Below are positions 1-8,023 of a DNA stretch of 64,000 bases, piece by piece. This DNA is from Syntrophaceae bacterium UBA6109. Lineage in GTDB: Bacteria; Desulfobacterota; Syntrophia; Syntrophales; UBA6109. The stretch is from NCBI GenBank assembly GCA_002428445.1, contig DIWJ01000057.1, forward strand, positions 18,358 to 82,357, written 5' to 3'. A program made the translations under genes and the position numbers. The notes under the pieces were generated by a model. It was not told the origin of the DNA. It worked only from the letters and a program-made list of their open reading frames with translations, and did not search any database. Position 1 is the stretch's first letter; every line of letters starts with the position of its first letter.

Positions 1-1076
1 GGCAACCGGATCAAACGGTCGCTCAGATCCTCGGTGACCGCCATGGCGCCCGACACCCGGCCGAACCTCGTCCCCGCGGGCGAATCATGAAGCGGCACAT
101 AGTGAAAAATGGCGTTGATCCCCTTCTCCGTCAGATGTTCGATGAGCCGCCGCCGTTCTGCGGAGGAACGGGTGATGATATGGACGATGTGTCCGTTGCA
201 GCACCGGACATCCTCGATCATGGGAAGGCGCAGGTATCCCTTTTCCGCCAGCGGACGCATCCCTTCCATGTAGCGCTGGAAAATCCGTCGCCGCGACCGG
301 ACGATCTGCTCGGCCGCCTCGAGCTGCGCGTACAGAAAGGCCGCCACCAGTTCGCCGGGAAGGAAGGATGATCCGATGTCCACCCAGGTGTACTTGTCCA
401 CGGCCCCGCGAAAGAACTGGCTGCGGTTGGTTCCCTTCTCCCAGACAATCTCCGCCCGCTCCCGGAAACGGGGATCATTGATCAGCAGGGCTCCGCCCTC
501 GCCGCTGATGATGTTCTTCGTCTCGTGAAAACTCAGGCAGCCGAGATGGCCGATGGTACCCAGAAAGCGCCCCTGATACTGCGTGAGCAGGGACTGGGCG
601 GCGTCTTCGACAACGATCAGCCCGTGCATCTCCGCAATGCGCATCACCTCTTCCATCGCACAGCCGACGCCGGCGTAGTGCATGGGCAGGATGGCCTTGG
701 TTCGGGATGTAACGGCCGCCTCGATCAGCGTCTCGTCCATGTTCATCGTATCGCTGCGGATGTCCACGAAGACCGGCACGCCGCCCCGCAGGACGAAGGC
801 ATTGGCCGAGGACACGAAGGTGAACGACGGCATGATGATCTCGTCGCCCGGACCGATGTCGCAGAGAATCGCCGCCATTTCCAGGGCGGCGGTGCAGGAG
901 TGGGTCAGAAGCGCCTTCCCGCAGCCCAGGTTGTTCTCGAACCACTCCTGGCACCTGCGTGTATAGGGCCCGTTGCCGGAGAGGTGCCCGCCCAGGACGG
1001 CCTGGGCGATGTAGTAGAGTTCCTTCCCGACGATGAACGGCCTGTTGAACGGTATCTTTTCTTTTTTTGTCGCCAT
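1..1076 (-). CDS. wecE: dTDP-4-amino-4,6-dideoxygalactose transaminase-like aminotransferase (C-terminus beyond window edge)
   Basis: This is a PLP-dependent sugar aminotransferase of the DegT/DnrJ/EryC1/StrS fold, expected to transaminate a dTDP-4-keto-6-deoxyhexose for surface glycan synthesis. The frame reads MATKKEKIPFNRPFIVGKEL at the start. Its internal motif SFHETKNIISGEGGALL holds the probable PLP-lysine in HETKN, and it is followed by KGTNRSQFFRGAVDKYTWVDIGSS. These segments match E. coli WecE/RffA closely. The start is the ATG read from position 1076. The gene runs off the left edge, so the last residues are missing; about 358 codons are present, close to the family length. It is the most downstream gene of a long minus-strand run, 61 bp after the methyltransferase. 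The family is secure, the exact sugar is inferred. Confidence 0.85.
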   Translation of the reverse strand, partial: MATKKEKIPFNRPFIVGKELYYIAQAVLGGHLSGNGPYTRRCQEWFENNLGCGKALLTHSCTAALEMAAILCDIGPGDEIIMPSFTFVSSANAFVLRGGVPVFVDIRSDTMNMDETLIEAAVTSRTKAILPMHYAGVGCAMEEVMRIAEMHGLIVVEDAAQSLLTQYQGRFLGTIGHLGCLSFHETKNIISGEGGALLINDPRFRERAEIVWEKGTNRSQFFRGAVDKYTWVDIGSSFLPGELVAAFLYAQLEAAEQIVRSRRRIFQRYMEGMRPLAEKGYLRLPMIEDVRCCNGHIVHIITRSSAERRRLIEHLTEKGINAIFHYVPLHDSPAGTRFGRVSGAMAVTEDLSDRLIRL

Positions 1077-1137
1077 ACCGGATTTTGTTTCCTCCCGCAG
1101 ATCCGCAGCGTTCCATACCCGGCCTCACCCGCCGGAT

Positions 1138-1836
1138 TCAGCCCCTCGTCCTCTTCACGCAGAACAACTGCAGGATGATCCCGCGCCTGTACCGGCGCAA
1201 GAGGATCTCCGCATGCCGGCCCACGATCGCGGGGTAGTCGTGGCTGTAGTACAAATCCTCCGGGAAGCCCGGCCACCGCAGGGACTGTCCGTCCGGATAA
1301 TCCCTGACGCTCAGCTCTTCCAGATAGAGGCGATCCGTGACGCGGTCGAAAAGGCCGCCGACAACCTGGCGCACGGCGGGCGGCGGCAGATGCTGCAGGA
1401 CGGCGCGGGAAAAGACGAGATCCTGCGCTTCCGACATGTACGAATCCATGTCCTCCAGGTCCGCCCGGAGGAGCCGGACATTGGGGAATTCCTTCAGGTT
1501 GTCCTTCGCCCTGCCGAGCATCTCCTCCGAGTGATCCACGCCCGTAAATGCAATTTGCGGAAAATGGGGCGCCAGCGCCCTGAGATTGCCCCCGATGCCG
1601 CATCCCAGTTCCATGATCGTCCGGTACCGGCGGGCGTCTTCGCGGACGATGGCTTCCAGGCGGTCCAGCACGAGCTTTCTGCCGTATTGGCGGTCATAGA
1701 ACTTCGCGCGCTCGTTCCAATAGGCTTCCGAGGTCCGATACGGCGCGCCCCGGAGCATACCGTGGCGCATGGCATCCGTAACGCAATATTTCCATTTTGC
1801 CAAGGTACACAGCAGGGCGGACAGCTTCACGGACAT
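1138..1836 (-). CDS. class I SAM-dependent methyltransferase
   Basis: This 232-residue protein is a class I S-adenosylmethionine methyltransferase. The glycine-rich SAM motif I is visible as MELGCGIGGN near residue 90. It is followed by an acidic strand end (FTGVDHSEEM), a motif resembling RLLRADLEDM and the post-motif FSRAVLQHLPPP, as in Methyltransf_11/25 proteins. There are no membrane segments, so it should be cytoplasmic. The position between a sugar aminotransferase and a radical SAM gene suggests that it methylates a sugar or lipid-linked glycan precursor, but the substrate cannot be read from the sequence. Confidence 0.75.
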   Translation of the reverse strand: MSVKLSALLCTLAKWKYCVTDAMRHGMLRGAPYRTSEAYWNERAKFYDRQYGRKLVLDRLEAIVREDARRYRTIMELGCGIGGNLRALAPHFPQIAFTGVDHSEEMLGRAKDNLKEFPNVRLLRADLEDMDSYMSEAQDLVFSRAVLQHLPPPAVRQVVGGLFDRVTDRLYLEELSVRDYPDGQSLRWPGFPEDLYYSHDYPAIVGRHAEILLRRYRRGIILQLFCVKRTRG

Positions 1837-1900
1837 TCCCCATCTCCATCCACGTTACGATCCCGGCAACGGCCCCGCGATGCCGCGATGCCTTTCGCTC

Positions 1901-3364
1901 CTATGCCGACAGCATCTTCCATGAGGCCATGAGCCCCCTCTTGAGAATCAGGGGGATATCCTTCCAGCGGTAATCCCTGTTCCTCAGCATGCACCGGATC
2001 CTCAGCACCTCGCCCCGGTTCTTCACCTTCGACATCTCCTTCCGGCTGATCCCCGGCAGGTCCATGATGAAGGTTTCCTTCTGGAGCCAGGCATCCCATT
2101 GACCGCAGCAATCGGCCCTGATCAGGCCGTGGCGGACGGCGATTTCATAGAGTTCGCTGCCCGGATAGGGGGTCGTCACCGACCAGGTGATATACTGGAT
2201 CAGACCTTCCCGAAAGAGCCTGTCCGCATAGGCGAGGGTGTTGCCCGACATCCGGCTGTCTTCGAAGCGAAGCGAGCCGTCTTCCTCCCAGACGTTGTAA
2301 AGCATGAAATGCGCCCGCACCTTGATTCCGTATTTCCGCAGCGCACGGCACGTATTTTCCACATCCGCCAGGGAAATCTGCTTCTTGATGCCCCGCAGGG
2401 TTTCCTCGTTTGCGCTTTCGACGCCCAGGCTGACGCACCAGCAGCCGGCTTCGGCCATCCTCCGCGCGAGCTCCTCAGAAAAAGGCCTTGCCCGCAGCGA
2501 GACCTGCCAGGTGACGCCGATCCCTCTGCGCTCGATCTCCCCGCACAGCTCCAGGGCGTGCGGAAGGGAGTGGTTGAACTCGTCGGCCTGATCGTAGATC
2601 TCCCGGAAACCCAATTCCCTGCTCAGGTACTCCATCTCATCGACGACGTCCTTCGGAGACCGCGACCGGAGCAGAGGGGCGGAAGTCCGCCAGATCCCGT
2701 TCGCACAGTAGGTGCAGCGGAAGGGACAGCCCCGGGCAAAGAGCATGGTCGTCTGGGGGATCTGCTTGGAGATGAACCATCCTCGATAATCGTCGAGGCG
2801 GACCAGGTCCCGCGCGGGAAAAGGGATGCCCTCCAGGGGCGTGATGAAGGGAGCGGGATCGTTCCGAAAAACGATCTCCCCGCCGGAAGCATCCTTTCCG
2901 ATCGACCAGACGCCGCGCAGATGCCGGAAAGCCTCCGGATCGCGGCCCACCGCGGCAGTTCTGACAATCTGATGAAACGTCTCCTCCCCCTCGCCGACGA
3001 CGACAAGATCGGCCCCGCTCTGCCGGAGCGTTTCCAGGGGAAGGGCCGTCGCGTGAGGTCCCCCCAGAACGACGAGCGCACCGGGCTGCGCCGCCCTGGC
3101 GTCACGCGCGAGCTTCGCGGCCCCCAGCGCCTGCGTCGTGTAGAATGAAATGCCGAGGACGTCGGGCCGGAAGGCGGCGATTTCGGCGATCGTCCGGTCC
3201 AATCCGATCCGGCATCCGTCCGTCACCCTGATCTCCAGGTTGGGCATCCGGAGGCGCAGATAGGAGGCGAGGTACAGGACTCCCATGGGAGGCCAGGTGT
3301 TTTCCCCAAGAAGCTCCATACCCGAAGAATAGATCGACGGCGCGAATACCAGCTGGACTTTCAT
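1901..3364 (-). CDS. B12-binding domain radical SAM protein
   Basis: This 487-residue protein has an N-terminal cobalamin-binding-like Rossmann region (about residues 1-160, with a VLGGPHATALP segment) and a radical SAM core. The core carries the 4Fe-4S motif CPFRCTYC near residue 215. The C-terminal part resembles the extension found in BchE/P-methylase-type enzymes. The canonical DxHxxG B12-ligand motif is not obvious, so base-off cobalamin binding is uncertain. It lies in the glycan cluster upstream of the methyltransferase and downstream of the glycosyltransferase. Members of this superfamily perform methylations, cyclisations or rearrangements; the reaction here is unknown. A second protein of the same architecture lies at 4372-5847. 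Confidence 0.8.
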   Translation of the reverse strand: MKVQLVFAPSIYSSGMELLGENTWPPMGVLYLASYLRLRMPNLEIRVTDGCRIGLDRTIAEIAAFRPDVLGISFYTTQALGAAKLARDARAAQPGALVVLGGPHATALPLETLRQSGADLVVVGEGEETFHQIVRTAAVGRDPEAFRHLRGVWSIGKDASGGEIVFRNDPAPFITPLEGIPFPARDLVRLDDYRGWFISKQIPQTTMLFARGCPFRCTYCANGIWRTSAPLLRSRSPKDVVDEMEYLSRELGFREIYDQADEFNHSLPHALELCGEIERRGIGVTWQVSLRARPFSEELARRMAEAGCWCVSLGVESANEETLRGIKKQISLADVENTCRALRKYGIKVRAHFMLYNVWEEDGSLRFEDSRMSGNTLAYADRLFREGLIQYITWSVTTPYPGSELYEIAVRHGLIRADCCGQWDAWLQKETFIMDLPGISRKEMSKVKNRGEVLRIRCMLRNRDYRWKDIPLILKRGLMASWKMLSA

Positions 3365-3388
3365 ACCGTTTCCACTACGAAAATTTCG

Positions 3389-4339
3389 CTACAACCGGTC
3401 CCGGATCACGTAACGGGGGGGCCGGCTCACCTCGTTGATGATGCGGATCAGGTACTCCCCGATCAGCCCCAGCGAGAACAGGATCAGTCCGGAAAAAAAC
3501 AGCAGCAGCAGCACGAGGGTCGTCCAGCCCCTTACCTCCACGCCGACGTTCCCCGTGAGGTACTGGTAGAAGAAAAAGATCCCCAGGACGACGCTGAGGC
3601 AGGAACTGGCGATGCCGACGATGCTCATGACCTTCAGCGGGAGGGTCGAAAAATTCAGGACATGATCGAGGGAGAGCTTGACCAGCTTCATGACGCTGTA
3701 GTTCGATGTCCCTGCCGTCCTCCGGTGGTGCTTCACCTGGACGTTCATAATGCGGCTGCTCGAACGGACGACCAGGGGCCCCATCATGGGATTGACCGTG
3801 CCGTGCGCGGTCACCGCCTCCACCATGCACCGGCGCAGCAACCGGAAACTCGTCGTTTTCAGCCCCTTCGGCTTTCCCGAAACGACGCGATTCACGACAT
3901 CGATCATGCGGCTCCCGAGGGTGCGGAAAACACTGTGTTCCTTGTGTTCGAAGGCCCCGATCACCGCGTCCATCTCGGGGTGCTCGCGGATGGCGGCGAC
4001 GAGCCTGGGGATCTCTTCCGGAGGATTCTGCAGGTCGTCGTCCATCGTGATGACGTACTCCCCTTTCGCGTGTTCCAGGCCGCACATCAGGGCGCGGAAC
4101 TGACCGACATTGCGAATCAGCCGGAAGGCGCGCAGCGATGTCTTTCCGGCATGCCGGTTCTTCAGCTCGGCGAGGACCTTCCAGGAGTCGTCGGGGGAGG
4201 CATCGTCAACAAAGAGAATTTCACAGGCCCCTCCCAGGGACGACATGACCGGGATCAGGCGCTCCACGAGTTCCGGGAGGCAGGGCGCGCCGCGATAGGT
4301 GGGAATCACCACGCTGTATTGAACCTGTTCGTCCGCCAT
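3389..4339 (-). CDS. family 2 glycosyltransferase, DPM1/GtrB-like
   Basis: This membrane-anchored GT2 enzyme should transfer a sugar from a nucleotide donor to polyprenyl phosphate. The N-terminus reads YSVVIPTYRG, then FVDDASPDDSW and the metal-binding DDDLQNPP. The C-terminus has two hydrophobic segments (around VMSIVGIASSCLSVVLGIFF and LVLLLLFFSGLILFSLGLIG), followed by EYLIRI, typical of GtrB/ArnC/DPM1 relatives. I chose the ATG read from 4339 because GAGG sits 8 bases upstream. A GTG at 4375, overlapping the preceding stop as GTGA, would add 12 residues. It belongs to the minus-strand glycan operon. Confidence 0.85.
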   Translation of the reverse strand: MADEQVQYSVVIPTYRGAPCLPELVERLIPVMSSLGGACEILFVDDASPDDSWKVLAELKNRHAGKTSLRAFRLIRNVGQFRALMCGLEHAKGEYVITMDDDLQNPPEEIPRLVAAIREHPEMDAVIGAFEHKEHSVFRTLGSRMIDVVNRVVSGKPKGLKTTSFRLLRRCMVEAVTAHGTVNPMMGPLVVRSSSRIMNVQVKHHRRTAGTSNYSVMKLVKLSLDHVLNFSTLPLKVMSIVGIASSCLSVVLGIFFFYQYLTGNVGVEVRGWTTLVLLLLFFSGLILFSLGLIGEYLIRIINEVSRPPRYVIRDRL

Positions 4340-4371
4340 AGGATCGACCTCTTTCTGCATGCTGCCGGCTT

Positions 4372-5847
4372 TCACCGTTCCAGAAAACGGCGCAGGGATT
4401 CCCCCAGCCGGTATTCAAGGGGCATTCCGAACCATCGCATCTTCCAGCGCAGCGCGGCAAAAGGCCAGTAGAGCATATTCACCGCCCGGAAGACGGGCTT
4501 GATATTTTCGCTGAACGCCGACACGGCGGCCAGCGCGGAATAGCGGAGGAAGAAATTGCTGTACTGCACGCTCTTGAAGAACCACGTCCCTTCCTGGTGA
4601 TAGGGATATCTCCCCTGCCACCGGTAGGTGCCCCAGTCCTCGACCTTTTCCGGCGGCTTCCATCCCGCCTTGCAGGCCATATCGAAAAGCTCGTTGCCCG
4701 GATAGGGCAGATACAGCTCCAGGCTGTGGGCCGAAGCGGGATGGATGCGGGAAATCTCGTCGATCAGATGGACCGTTTTGAGCGTATCCTCTCTCGTCTC
4801 GCCGGGGATTCCCGTCATCCACTGGTAGCGCCCCCTGATCCCGCAGGCGGAGCTGAGCCGGGCGCTTCGCAGGATATCATCGACCGTAATGTCCTTGCAG
4901 AGGAGATCGAGAATTCTCTGGGAACCCGATTCCGACCCGAACGCCACATGGGTGCAACCGGTTTCCTTCAGGCCGCGGAAGAATTCCTCCGAATTGTGGC
5001 AATCCACCCGGCAGCCGTCTTCGATCGCCCACTCGAGGCCGTGGCGCCGGAAGATTTCCCCCATGGCGTGCACCCGCGACACGGGTCCCACAAAGGAATC
5101 GAAGACCAGCACCTTTTCGATTTTCTTCGCCAGAAGAGGCTTCAGTTCGGCCTCCACTTTCTGCGGGCTCCAGGCGATGTATCTCCGCCCGTGAAACATC
5201 AGGTTCCAGCAAAAGCTGCAGCGGTAGGGACAGCCCCGGCTCGTGATGAAAACGGCGGTTCGCTTCCCGTTGTTCAGGAAAATGTAGGGCGCCAGATCGA
5301 TGCTGCCCAGATCCAGCGACACCTCCGCGTCCGCGTCCCGGGGCGGGATGCGTTCGACGGGCTCCGTGGAAACGACGGCGCCGTTTTTCTTGAATGTCAG
5401 ACCCGGAATGCCCTCCAGCGATTCGCCGCCGGCCGCTGCCTCCGCAAGGCGGACGGCCGTCTTTTCCCCTTCTCCACGGCAGACGATGTCCACCAGCGGG
5501 TGCCGCGCGGTCAGATCGGGCATGATCGTCGGATGCGGACCTCCCCATACGAGGGGAATCCCGGGATGAGACCTGCGGATATCCGCGGAAATCGTCAGGA
5601 CCTGCTGAATCATCGGACCGGTGAATACGCTGAACCCGACGAGGAGAACTTTCGTTTCCCGCAAGGTTTCGTGGAGCAGGCGTTCGGACTCGATGTTCAG
5701 GTCAAGGATGCGGACGGGGAACCCGGCCCGCCTCAGACTCGACGCGACGGCGAGAAGACCGAAAGGCAGGACGCGGAGCGTCACGTTCCCCGCTATTCTC
5801 GGGAAGACGAGGATCACCGTCGCGCGGGTTTTCTCTTCAGCACACAT
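4372..5847 (-). CDS. B12-binding domain radical SAM protein (second copy)
   Basis: This 491-residue protein combines an N-terminal B12-binding-like domain (LVGFSVFTGP and VWGGPHPTIMP around residues 70-110) with a radical SAM core. The cluster motif is CPYRCSFC near residue 207. It shares the layout of the protein at 1901-3364 but the two differ through most of their length, so they are paralogs with separate roles. The start ATG lies 4 bases after the stop of the ATP-grasp gene, implying translational coupling. The substrate is unknown; the genetic setting suggests modification of a lipid-linked or nucleotide-linked glycan. Confidence 0.8.
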   Translation of the reverse strand: MCAEEKTRATVILVFPRIAGNVTLRVLPFGLLAVASSLRRAGFPVRILDLNIESERLLHETLRETKVLLVGFSVFTGPMIQQVLTISADIRRSHPGIPLVWGGPHPTIMPDLTARHPLVDIVCRGEGEKTAVRLAEAAAGGESLEGIPGLTFKKNGAVVSTEPVERIPPRDADAEVSLDLGSIDLAPYIFLNNGKRTAVFITSRGCPYRCSFCWNLMFHGRRYIAWSPQKVEAELKPLLAKKIEKVLVFDSFVGPVSRVHAMGEIFRRHGLEWAIEDGCRVDCHNSEEFFRGLKETGCTHVAFGSESGSQRILDLLCKDITVDDILRSARLSSACGIRGRYQWMTGIPGETREDTLKTVHLIDEISRIHPASAHSLELYLPYPGNELFDMACKAGWKPPEKVEDWGTYRWQGRYPYHQEGTWFFKSVQYSNFFLRYSALAAVSAFSENIKPVFRAVNMLYWPFAALRWKMRWFGMPLEYRLGESLRRFLER

Positions 5848-5851
5848 GAAG

Positions 5852-7048
5852 TCATCGCTTCCTGACGGAAATGTTCAGCGTTTCCAGAATCCGGCGGGAC
5901 AACATCGCATATTCGCCGTCATCCGCGCAATCAAACACTGCATAACCGATCATGCACCCGCTGTGATCGAAGGCCTCCACGGCCTGCCCCCCCCGAAGCG
6001 CGAGATCCAATTCGAGAACTTCCGGCACGCGGCGGCGCAGGGTTTCCAGCGTCCCGATCCGATCGAGGACGCCCGCTTCCGCGCTCCCGAACACGATGGA
6101 CCCGCATCCGCGGGAAATCTTTCCCCTGTTGTTCAGCGCAACCTTCTCTCCCATGGCGGCTTTCAGCGTCGCCTCCTCCACGTCGACGCCGGCGGCCCTG
6201 AGGATGACGGCCGGAATGCCGTTGCCGCCCGTGCGGCCGCTGACCTCGATGATCGTCGCATGCGAATCGCCAACGACGACATCGAAGTTCACAGGGCCGT
6301 TCCGATAGCCGACGCTCCGGCAGCAGTCCTCAAGGACGTCGACGACGAGCGCCCGGCCGCGCTCCGAAATTCCGGTCGGCAGCCTGTGACCGGTTACGAT
6401 GAAGTTGCGGAGATACTTCTGCGTGACGGCGACGAAGGCGAAGCGGCCGTCTTCGAGAATGCCGTCGCCTCCCACCTCGGTCCCATCGAGGAACTCCTCC
6501 ATGCAGACCGTTCCCGAGCGGGAAAATCCCCTCGCCTTCCTGAAAGCGGCAACCGCCAGTTCCGGGTCATTCGTTTCGAGTTTCGTGACGCCCCGGGAGC
6601 CCGATGAATCGACGGGCTTGACCATCGCGGGCAACCGCAGCGCGTTCATTCCTTCGTACAATTCGTCATCGCTCTTCCCGGAGACAAAACGAGGCGTCCG
6701 CTTGCCGTGCCGCGCCATGAACGATCGGAACCGGGTCTTGTCGGAGAGGGTTTCCGCCACCGCCCGGGAGATCCCCGGCAGTCCCATGCGATCGCAGACG
6801 TGCCCCACCGCCGGCAGCGCCACGTCGGAGCTGAAGGTGCAGATACCGTCGATACGCAGGCGCAGGGCCGCCTCCAGAACCCCTTCGACGTCGACGGTGC
6901 TGACATTCTCATAGGCGTGCGAAAACCGGTGGCCGACGTTGTCCGGAAGGTAATCGAGCGTAATGACGTGGTAGCCGAGATCGACGGCCTTCCGGATCGC
7001 GCGGACCTGATGCAGGCCCGCGCCAAGAATCATGATTTTTCGTTTCAT
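5852..7048 (-). CDS. ATP-grasp carboxylate-amine ligase family protein
   Basis: The 398-residue product begins with a Rossmann-like pre-ATP-grasp strand (KIMILGAGLHQVRAI), then an ATP-grasp core with PAMVKPVDSSGSRGV (ATP-binding lysine and Gly-rich loop), MEEFLDGTEVGGDG and the metal-binding segment FDVVVGDSHATIIEVSGRTGG. This is the layout of carbamoyl-phosphate-synthase-like and PurK-like ligases that couple ATP hydrolysis to acyl-phosphate formation and amide bond formation. In glycan clusters such ligases can add amino acids to sugars, but that is inference. It sits 4 bases upstream of the second radical SAM gene and 9 bases downstream of the LPG-synthase-type gene. Confidence 0.8.
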   Translation of the reverse strand: MKRKIMILGAGLHQVRAIRKAVDLGYHVITLDYLPDNVGHRFSHAYENVSTVDVEGVLEAALRLRIDGICTFSSDVALPAVGHVCDRMGLPGISRAVAETLSDKTRFRSFMARHGKRTPRFVSGKSDDELYEGMNALRLPAMVKPVDSSGSRGVTKLETNDPELAVAAFRKARGFSRSGTVCMEEFLDGTEVGGDGILEDGRFAFVAVTQKYLRNFIVTGHRLPTGISERGRALVVDVLEDCCRSVGYRNGPVNFDVVVGDSHATIIEVSGRTGGNGIPAVILRAAGVDVEEATLKAAMGEKVALNNRGKISRGCGSIVFGSAEAGVLDRIGTLETLRRRVPEVLELDLALRGGQAVEAFDHSGCMIGYAVFDCADDGEYAMLSRRILETLNISVRKR

Positions 7049-7057
7049 CGTCTCGCC

Positions 7058-8023
7058 TCAGTCGGACCTTTCGGGAGTTCCAAGGCGCCCTCGCGCCGCC
7101 TTCCTCTTGCGAACCTCCCAGACGGCATAGTGCAGAGCCCCCAGGGCAAGGACCAGGAGTAATTGAAATCGGAGGATAATCGCGCCCGTTTGCGCCATAG
7201 CCTCCGCCTGTCCGAAGGCCAGCAGCAATGCCGCCGCGCCCGCTTCGAAAATTCCGATCCCGCCCGGGATGAAACTCAGTACGTTGATGATGGAAAGCGC
7301 CGCCACCATGAAGAGGATTTCTTCCAGTCCCGGAGAAAGGGAAATGCTCAGCAGGCAGACCTGCCAGCCGATCGCGACGGCGATCCACGAACACAGGGTC
7401 AGGACCGTCACCACGAGGATTGTGCCGACGCTATAGGTCTGCAGGGACAGCTGCTTCAAGACTTCCGCCGTTGCGAACCGCATCGGGATCTTCCACAAGA
7501 ACCGCAGGGCCGGAACCGCCAACGCCATGAGGCCGGCGATCACGATCCAGAAGGACGCCTGATCGAGGTCGGGATACAGCCGATAAGCGGCCCCCGCTGC
7601 GGCAATGACGGCGATGGCGACAGTGTCCAGCGCCCTCTCAAGCAAAAACGAACCATAGCCGGCAGAACGCTCCATCCGCCCGTTCTTCTTCAGCAGTTCG
7701 ATCTTCAGGATTTCCCCGGACTGAAGCGGGGTCACCGTCGACAGCGTCAGAGACAGGACCGTGCAATAATAGAGTTCCGGGAAACCGACCCTCACCCCCA
7801 ACGCATCGAGAAGCACCCACCAGCGAAGGCTGCGCAGGAACCAGAACAGGACAATGGCCAGGCTCCCCGCGACAAGGAGCCACGCGAGTTCCGCGTTTCG
7901 CAGAATAAAGGCAATCTCCGACCATTGAAAGGTCTGGAAGATATACTGCGCGCACAGGACGAAGCCGACGGCGGCAATCAGAATCGGGAGCGCTTTCTTC
8001 ACGAAGATCTTCATAGGGATCAT
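7058..8023 (-). CDS. lysylphosphatidylglycerol synthase TM-region / UPF0104 family membrane protein
   Basis: This 321-residue polytopic membrane protein belongs to the LPG_synthase_TM (AglD/UPF0104) family. Visible signatures are RSLRWWVLLDALG near residue 65, TPLQSGEILKIELLKK and SFIPGGIGIFEAG near residue 265. About seven or eight hydrophobic helices are present. Stand-alone members are frequent in glycan and glycolipid clusters, where they are thought to move or modify lipid-linked substrates; the aminoacyl-transferase domain of MprF is absent. The start overlaps the stop of the TPR gene by 4 bases. Confidence 0.75.
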   Translation of the reverse strand: MIPMKIFVKKALPILIAAVGFVLCAQYIFQTFQWSEIAFILRNAELAWLLVAGSLAIVLFWFLRSLRWWVLLDALGVRVGFPELYYCTVLSLTLSTVTPLQSGEILKIELLKKNGRMERSAGYGSFLLERALDTVAIAVIAAAGAAYRLYPDLDQASFWIVIAGLMALAVPALRFLWKIPMRFATAEVLKQLSLQTYSVGTILVVTVLTLCSWIAVAIGWQVCLLSISLSPGLEEILFMVAALSIINVLSFIPGGIGIFEAGAAALLLAFGQAEAMAQTGAIILRFQLLLVLALGALHYAVWEVRKRKAARGRLGTPERSD

